A DNA stretch of 64,000 bases from Caenorhabditis remanei (lineage: Eukaryota; Nematoda; Chromadorea; Rhabditida; Rhabditidae): positions 17,174,001 through 17,238,000 of the forward strand of contig NC_071331.1 of assembly GCF_010183535.1 (NCBI RefSeq), read 5' to 3'. Below the pieces are notes generated by a model. It made no database searches and was not told where the DNA came from. It worked only from the letters and a program-made list of their open reading frames with translations. Numbering within the stretch: position 1 is the stretch's first letter; each line of letters begins with the position of its first letter. The position numbers were made by a program, and so were the translations under genes. Below, piece after piece: positions 57,686 to 64,000 of the stretch.

Positions 57686-59302
57686 ATGGCACTGAGACGT
57701 CCCGTCTCGCCGCAACTCTCGAATCGTTCGAGTCCGCCGGTCACACGATCTGTTTCACGCAATGGATCACGTCAACCGTTCGAAACTTCGACACCGCTTA
57801 CACGTCGAAGTCTTCAGCCAGGGATGCATATTGATACAATCGAGAGAGTTTTCGAATCGGCAGATGATACGGATGTCGATTTAAACTCATCAAAATTCAT
57901 ATATAGAGAACATTTCACTGTCACAGAGAGAACATCGATTCAAAAAGAATTGTGGTACGATTGGCTGGTTTACCATATTCGAATGATCAGACGTCATTTG
58001 CTTCCGGAGTTCAAAACAGTACGCGAGACAATGATGGTACTTCTGCTACTTTTGATGATCACCAAATGTAGGCTCTGTAAACAATTGTGTTGTTTAAATG
58101 AACTTTTTTCAGATGCCCGTGACTGCTACAGCGAAGAAATGCCCAAATCATTTGAACAACACCAACCGGCGGACTACAGTTCTGAGTGGATAGCAGAAAT
58201 TCAGAAAATTGAGAAATCGGTAAGAAAACTTATAATTTCTATCAGCTCAATTCTTTCTGTTCAGATTTCAAGTCTCCAAGCAAAAATAGACTCAACAGAG
58301 AGTAATTTGCATCAACTGGAGAATCACTTGAATCAGTTCGACCTTAAAACGGATCAGTTGATAAATCAGCTAAATGATGATAATGGATGGAAAGAATCGG
58401 TGATGGAGGAACTCAAGAGAATTAAAGTTTGGCAGACCGAAAGTGATCTGTCAATGCATTCTTTGAAAAAGGAAGTTGAGGAAAAGGTTTGTAAGTTTTA
58501 TCATTTCTGAAACGGTTTTTTTTTTCAGAATTGCGATAAAGTAATAGCCGCCGAAGAGGAGAAAAAACCTGCCGAACCAACACCATCGTTTCCATCAGAT
58601 ATCCAAGTTCATTCGTCACAAACTTCTCGTCGCCCTCATGTTGGTATCAACGTTGCAAACAGTCTGATCGGTGCATCAATTGATAATTCTTGTTCTTCAC
58701 GCCCAGTTTCCGCCAAAGATGGGATCTTTTATGACGTCATGTCATATTTCGGTTCTTTTAAAGAGGGCTACGTTCTTCTCGATCGTGATGTTCTCTCGCC
58801 TGGGGAAGCGTGGTGCACAAACGACGACCGTCCGACGTTGACTATCAAATTGGCTAGACATATCGTGCCGACTTCTGTCTCTTATCAGCATGTTCGATGG
58901 AGTGGGATCGTTCCAAATCATGCACCAAAAGTCTATGATTTGGTGGTGAGTTTTAGATAATTACCTCTGTAAAAGTTGGTTATTCAATGATTTCAGGCTT
59001 GCATGGATTCGTGTTGTATCCGTTCGGAGCCACTTGTTACGGATTGTGAATACAAATCTTCAAATGACGAACACGATGAACAAGAACAGTTTTGCTCGAT
59101 TCCAAGTAATCCGAATCTCTCGTCAGTCAACCACGTGCAATTCCGTTTCCGTGAAAACCACGGTAATATGAAAAAGACGTGCGCATATCTTGTTCGCGTC
59201 TACGGAGACTTGGCGAATCCACCAAATGCACAAACACCGGATAATGCAACAGCTTCACTTCTTGAGGAAACTGTAGCGGATTCAATGTCGGAAAGCGTTT
59301 AA
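57686..59302 (+). CDS. SUN-domain protein of ordinary architecture (477 aa)
   Basis: Exons are 57686-58067, 58113-58219, 58265-58486, 58529-58945 and 58997-59302. The N terminus is long (about 110 residues), Ser/Arg-rich and basic, the kind of region that faces the nucleoplasm. An anchor (MMVLLLLLMITK) follows near residues 114-126, then a coiled coil (around residues 165-230) and the SUN domain (GASIDNSCSS, YVLLDRDV, AWCTNDD, SVSYQHVRWSGIVP, QFRFRENHGN). The C terminus stops about 25 residues after the domain; there is no Cys-rich tail and no second membrane segment. The SUN exon junctions match those of the tandem array, so it is a relative that could represent the ancestral form. It is 37 kb from the array. 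Confidence 0.87.
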
Positions 59303-59654
59303 ACATTATTCATTCATTTCTTCCGATAACCTGCGTTTATTGATTGACAAAATCTGAGCACCTCATACATTTTCTCTAAATTTGTGTTAATTAGCATTCC
59401 CTTCTCACAGCTTCCGTGCCTCTCTTGAATCTCGTATCTTGTTTTATAATCAATCCGGTTAATTCTCGATTATCACCTGTCCCACATATAGTTCCTATTG
59501 TATTGCTTTATTCAACATTTACTTATGTAGAATGTCATGTTTGTCTAGAAAAATCTTGTCTTCAAAGTTTTAATTTCACAATTTTTTATCACGAAATGGC
59601 ACATATTATTTGGAGGCGTAATCAAAGAAACCCTGTGATTATTGTTCGATACTT
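59303..59654. other. Convergent spacer
   Basis: This is the 3' flank shared by the SUN gene and the receptor gene on the opposite strand. No further feature is seen. Confidence 0.4.
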
Positions 59655-61462
59655 CTAGCAAGGTGTCGGTCCTTCCGGGCTGCGATTGTGAAGATTGTCG
59701 AATGTAGTGACTCGAGAACGAAGCTGATGGAAGTGATGTTTGGAAATTTAAAACTAAACAATAATAGCTTACCATTCCATTTCCTCCATCAGTTGTCAAT
59801 CGAGTAACAACACTTCCATTTCTTGTCGTAATCAAAGCTGGACATCCAAGAAGTTTAAGAGCAGCACGACGGAAACGGACATTGAATACACAGTAGATCA
59901 TCATATTCGAAGCACTGAAATAGGCATTAACTAATGTTTAATTATTGTAAATGGATCACCTGTTAACACAAACAAGTACATTCGAAAGGGGAATTCGTTG
60001 TCTGTAGAGATCTGTCTTACTGTATCTATCAACGAGGTAATTGATGCCAGGTGGAATATTACAGAATATGAATATCATTGTCATGACTGTCGCCATTACG
60101 GTTACCCTGAAAATTTAGAGAAAATGAGAATTTATTCGGTTTTTCAAATAAGCAAACTCACTTTCTTTCAGCATCCTCTCGTTTTGAATTCATCTTCCCA
60201 CTATTATGAATCATAACTTCCTGTGCTCGATATGCCAATCTCACTTTGTGAATTATAATAGCATTCAAAAAGATGATGATAGTCCATGGAATTAATTGAA
60301 TGAATGTCACATAGAGATAGAATAAATAGAATTCTATGTAGAATTGATTCTTCCTCAATTCCGTTGGAACAACTTCTCCGTTATGATCGAGTCGCACTTC
60401 GAAGAATGAAGGAAGTTTGAAGAATGTGCTGAAAACTTTCCGATTTAATTTTTAATTTTTTCACATTTCCTTGCATTTTTTGTTAAATCCCCGTCCCTTG
60501 TTCAACTACAAAATTCTAAAAAGAAACATGATGTTCCTCACAAACATATCTAGACATAAATTCATTTAGAGTGCCACTTTCAGCTGTACATTTTCGTCGT
60601 GGTATCCTAGAAGCCAGTTTTTCAAAGCACATAAATTGTGTTTGAAGAGACAAGATCCCTTATTCAACGTGTATGTGTCTGGAGCCCAACGTCATCTGAC
60701 CAGCTAGAAGAAGAATGAAAACACAAACCATATGAGGGTGATAACAACCAAAACAGTCAATGAATTCGATCGAGTCGACCAGACTCTTCGCTTGATTGGA
60801 AACGAAACAGCAATGAATCGATCTACAGTAACCGCCACGTATGTCCAAACAGATCCAGCTTGAGCAATTAGAGACAAAGGGAAGATGAATACGGTGACTT
60901 TCCAGAAGAAGTGACACACAAAACTGTTATGCTGGAATGAGAAAATAATCAGAGGTCCCTTCCATTGAAGAGATTCTAGAATTACTCTTTCAGATGGTTC
61001 ATGAATCATTGAACATTGATGCATAGATGGATAAATCATAATTGAAGAAGTGAGAAGAACCACGTCGAATAACGAAAGACCACATAGTAGAACCTGAAAT
61101 AGTATAACCTCAAAAATACTTATAGACTGCCCTTGGCCATTTTTCAAATAAAGTTTACTCTCAAAAATAGAATGGAATTCAAAGATCGACATATTTAAGC
61201 ACATTTTGTTTATTTCGTTTTCCCTTTTTGTTTTTTCCGAATTCATAGGAAATTAATTGAAAGACGAACCTCCAAAGAGCTGTGGCGAAGTTTTGCAAAC
61301 ACAATTGCAGACAAAACTGCAGCCACAATTCCGGGTATGCAGACCTGAAAGAAGTCGGAACTTTGATGAGACACAAATTAATTGAACCACGAAAACACAA
61401 TGAACATGCGAACAAAAATGGTTCATATGGCTTGGTTTGTAGTTTTCAGGGGAAACGGCCAT
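59655..61462 (-). CDS. Peptide-type G-protein-coupled receptor (about 379 aa)
   Basis: This is a rhodopsin-like seven-transmembrane receptor of the FMRFamide-receptor kind, expected in the plasma membrane of neurons. Exons are 61344-61270, 61093-60729, 60428-60162, 60106-59960, 59914-59773 and 59723-59655. A first exon 61462-61388 is provisional, because its donor (GTTCAA) is poor. TM1 is GIVAAVLSAIVFA, TM2 LLCGLSLFDVVLL, and TM3 ends VWTYVAVTVDRFIAV with DRF in place of DRY. TM4 continues into TFFKLPSFFEV, TM5 is FIQLIPWTIIIFLNA, TM6 VTVMATVMTMIFIFCNIPPGI, and TM7 NVLVCV-x-SASNMMIYCVFN. TM4 and the following exon are joined across a 300-base intron with correct phase. The ligand is unknown. 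Confidence 0.78.
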
Positions 61463-64000
61463 ATTTGAGAATTGTGTCACACAGTCCGGAGAAGCCTAAT
61501 AGCTTGTACAAGATAGTTGTCGACTAAAAAAATGAAGCTCTTGGTTTGACCGTATTATTGATTTAAAATTAAAATTATGCATCAATTTTTGGCTTCGTGA
61601 TATGCTTTTTGAAGACAGTGACTTTCAACTCTCCTCAATTTAACTAACTTTTCTTAGCCCCCATCTTCCAGGATATTCTCTCTTTTCCTTTTTCCAAACA
61701 GAAAATTCGAGCAACTAAAAATGTTTCGATCCCTCTAAATTCCATTATGTTATTCGTTTTCCAGTCCATTTTTCTATTTCAGCTCTATCTCTACCCAACA
61801 TATTTTTGTTTTTCTTCTTCTTCGTTCCAATTTTTTCTCTTCTTCATACCATCAGTACCACCCTGAGCATTCAAAAGTACACATATTCTATCCATAATAT
61901 TCGGTTTTCTCGTTTTGTTCCCAGCCACAAAGTTGGTCTAATTCGAGAATTCGAGAATATGTACTAATGAGAGAAAGAAATTGAGAAGAAGTCGAGTGGA
62001 TAGAAAAATAAGAGGAATCAGAGGATCTCCTCATTAAAATGAAAAGAAAAGGAGAAGCAGCTGACTTCATTTTCAAAAAAAATGTTCATTTTTCATTATT
62101 TCGCGCAGAAATTGAACATCTGTTCCTTCCATTTCCTGTTTTTATAAGGAAACACAATATCAAAAAGGTTTTTTCTTCTGTGAACATGCACCATTCAAAT
62201 GGATCATTGGAATATAGGTCATGTTGATGATAGAAAAAGAGATGAATAGATGGCAATTTAGAAATTCTGAAACGGATGTGAATGCGTCACATGTCTAGAA
62301 GGTGACAATAATTGAAGTCGGAACAGAAATCTCAATTGGATTCAGAAAATAAATGAGATATTTCTGGATGATTCAAATTCAAGAGAGCAAAAATCAGTAA
62401 TGGAATTCTGTGGATTTCACCAGTATTTGTTCATTTTGCAGAACTTTTTAGAGACGACAAATGCACAAGCAAAGTTGACAAGGACAGATATGAAGGATTT
62501 TTAAATCACTTTCAAGACAAAATCAAAGCGATCGAACAATCGACGACACTTTCTACAAGTCCGTAGTTTGCACCGAAAAGTGCTGTAACCCTCCAGTCAC
62601 TTTAACCAATTTTCTCGTTCCTCCAAAAAGTTCGAATCCAGGAAAAACGAAATAATTTGGATGCAAGGAAACAAAACGAAATAAAAGGAAAGAACTAAAA
62701 TTGGATCTTTCGACTACTCAAGTGTTTTTTTCCAGAAATGTTTTCAAGTCCTTTCTCAATTTCATTCACTTTTTTCGTTCCGTTTTTGCGTTTTTCTCTA
62801 TTTTAAACCCATATTTTCGTCTAAGAATAAGGAGACGTCACAATTGAAATGATCATATGTTATCACATGATGAAAAAGGAATAATTGGAGCACAAACAGA
62901 TCTTTTTATCTCGCATCAATGCATGAATACTTTCGAAGAATTCGAAGGACCGAAAAAATTCATTTTTGGAAATGAGAATCGGCTTCGAAGGGAACAAGAG
63001 AGCAAAAAAGAATCCCCGTTTGATTAGGAACGTTATGAACTCATTAGGCTGGAAAAGAGAATGGAAAAGGCTTCATTTAGATTGAATGAATCATTAAACG
63101 AATCGGCTCAATACACAAAAAACATTAGTCAGATATTTGTTATTGACACATGAATACAGTTCTAAAAATACGTCAAATGATCACTTGACCCCTTGGAAGC
63201 TGATTATCTATGTGCGAACGGTTTCAAAAATGTTTTTCACTTTTCTCGTTTTTTGTTTTTCATTCGAGAAGGAAGTGGTTTCCCTAATGGATAAGCTCTT
63301 TTCGAGAGGAAAATGGAGACCGAGAATCAAGATGAGAGTACAGTTATCTGATCCTGGATCAAAAGAACCATTCTTCCCATCAAAATAGTTCATATTCTTT
63401 ATACTTTCCCCCCTTCTTCGACTACATTTTCCTAACATCTTCTTCTACCCCTTCTTCTTCTTCTTTTCATCATATTCTTTTTTCTCCGTTTCATGGATAA
63501 TGATGGATCAGCAAAAAGAGCTCATTATCAAAGAGAGAGGCTCTCTCTTTTCCTTTTTCTGTTGCCATTTCGTTCACACAAATTTATTCATGAGAAGCTG
63601 AGAGAGAAAGAATATATAGGGTCACCTCTTCTTCTTTTTCTTCTGAATTTCACATCTTCCACTTTCGGTGCGTCATTCCTTCTCTTTCCACCCACAACAC
63701 ATCTCTGAACGAAATATTTTTTAGAAGAAGCTTTTTGACTAATTATCATTCGAATTAATATTTGAATCAAAAACGATCGAGAATTCAGAATTAAATTGGA
63801 AGTGGAAACAATGGAGCGGAGTCCCAGGAGAAATACTTCGATGGGTCATTAAAATGTTTTCTTGTTCTTTTTATGAACAACAACCACCGAATTCTGATAA
63901 TTTGGCCGAGAGCACGACTTCCGCATTCTTCATTTAATTTTGAATGAGAAAAACGATGCAGAAAATTCTATTTAAAAAAATACACAAATAGTAAATCGCT
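61463..64000. other. Intergenic region to the window end
   Basis: No gene with a supportable structure is seen. The region holds AT-rich and CT-rich stretches and a fragment near 62545-62610 that resembles the repeated text at 47460-47520. A gene starting further upstream of the receptor cannot be excluded. Confidence 0.4.

Overview
The window is nuclear DNA of a nematode of the genus Caenorhabditis, but not one I can name to species. The evidence is short introns (about 45-60 bp, GT...TTTCAG), AT-rich intergenic DNA, nematode-specific families (FBA2-type F-box proteins, cuticle collagen, SXP/RAL-2 proteins) and a gene block (arf-3-like, unc-24, mec-17) that I recall as neighbours on C. elegans chromosome IV (cosmid F57H12). 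The linkage is from memory and was not searched.

Region 1-28 kb is an accessory, fast-evolving region. It holds eight complete tandem genes for SUN-domain membrane proteins in two opposed groups: four on the minus strand (899-2368, 7037-8536, 9166-10579, 11004-12571) and four on the plus strand (12959-14430, 14941-16381, 17419-18862, 19144-20602). They diverge from a point near 12.7 kb. All share five exons with the same intron phases, an N-terminal membrane anchor, a coiled coil, a SUN domain, a CCxxCPxCCxEC tail motif and a second C-terminal membrane segment. Several share almost identical SUN exons but different ends, which suggests gene conversion. Three mobile insertions are resolved to the base: a 358-bp insertion (178-535), a 1765-bp terminal-inverted-repeat element (4272-6036) inside an F-box gene, and a 7566-bp Ty3/gypsy-type LTR retrotransposon (20570-28135) in the last codons of the eighth SUN gene. 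The retrotransposon has same-length LTRs that look identical, and both long ORFs are open. It carries four copies of a hairpin that covaries strongly between copies.

Region 28-34 kb has no gene that I recognise and is the upstream flank of rig-4. Region 33.8-43.2 kb is rig-4, the Sidekick-type cell adhesion receptor (six Ig and about thirteen FN3 domains, one membrane span, C-terminal PDZ ligand). Region 44-64 kb is more conventional: an intact F-box gene, a cuticle collagen, mec-17 (alpha-tubulin acetyltransferase), an ARF GTPase, unc-24 (stomatin plus SCP2), two divergent SXP/RAL-2 secreted proteins, a ninth SUN gene of ordinary architecture without the Cys tail, and a peptide-type GPCR. 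The last 2.5 kb shows no gene.

mec-17 and unc-24 both act in touch receptor neurons. The SUN and F-box families are lineage-specific expansions that attract insertions. Exon boundaries were placed by hand from splice signals, and every listed model keeps an open frame across its junctions.
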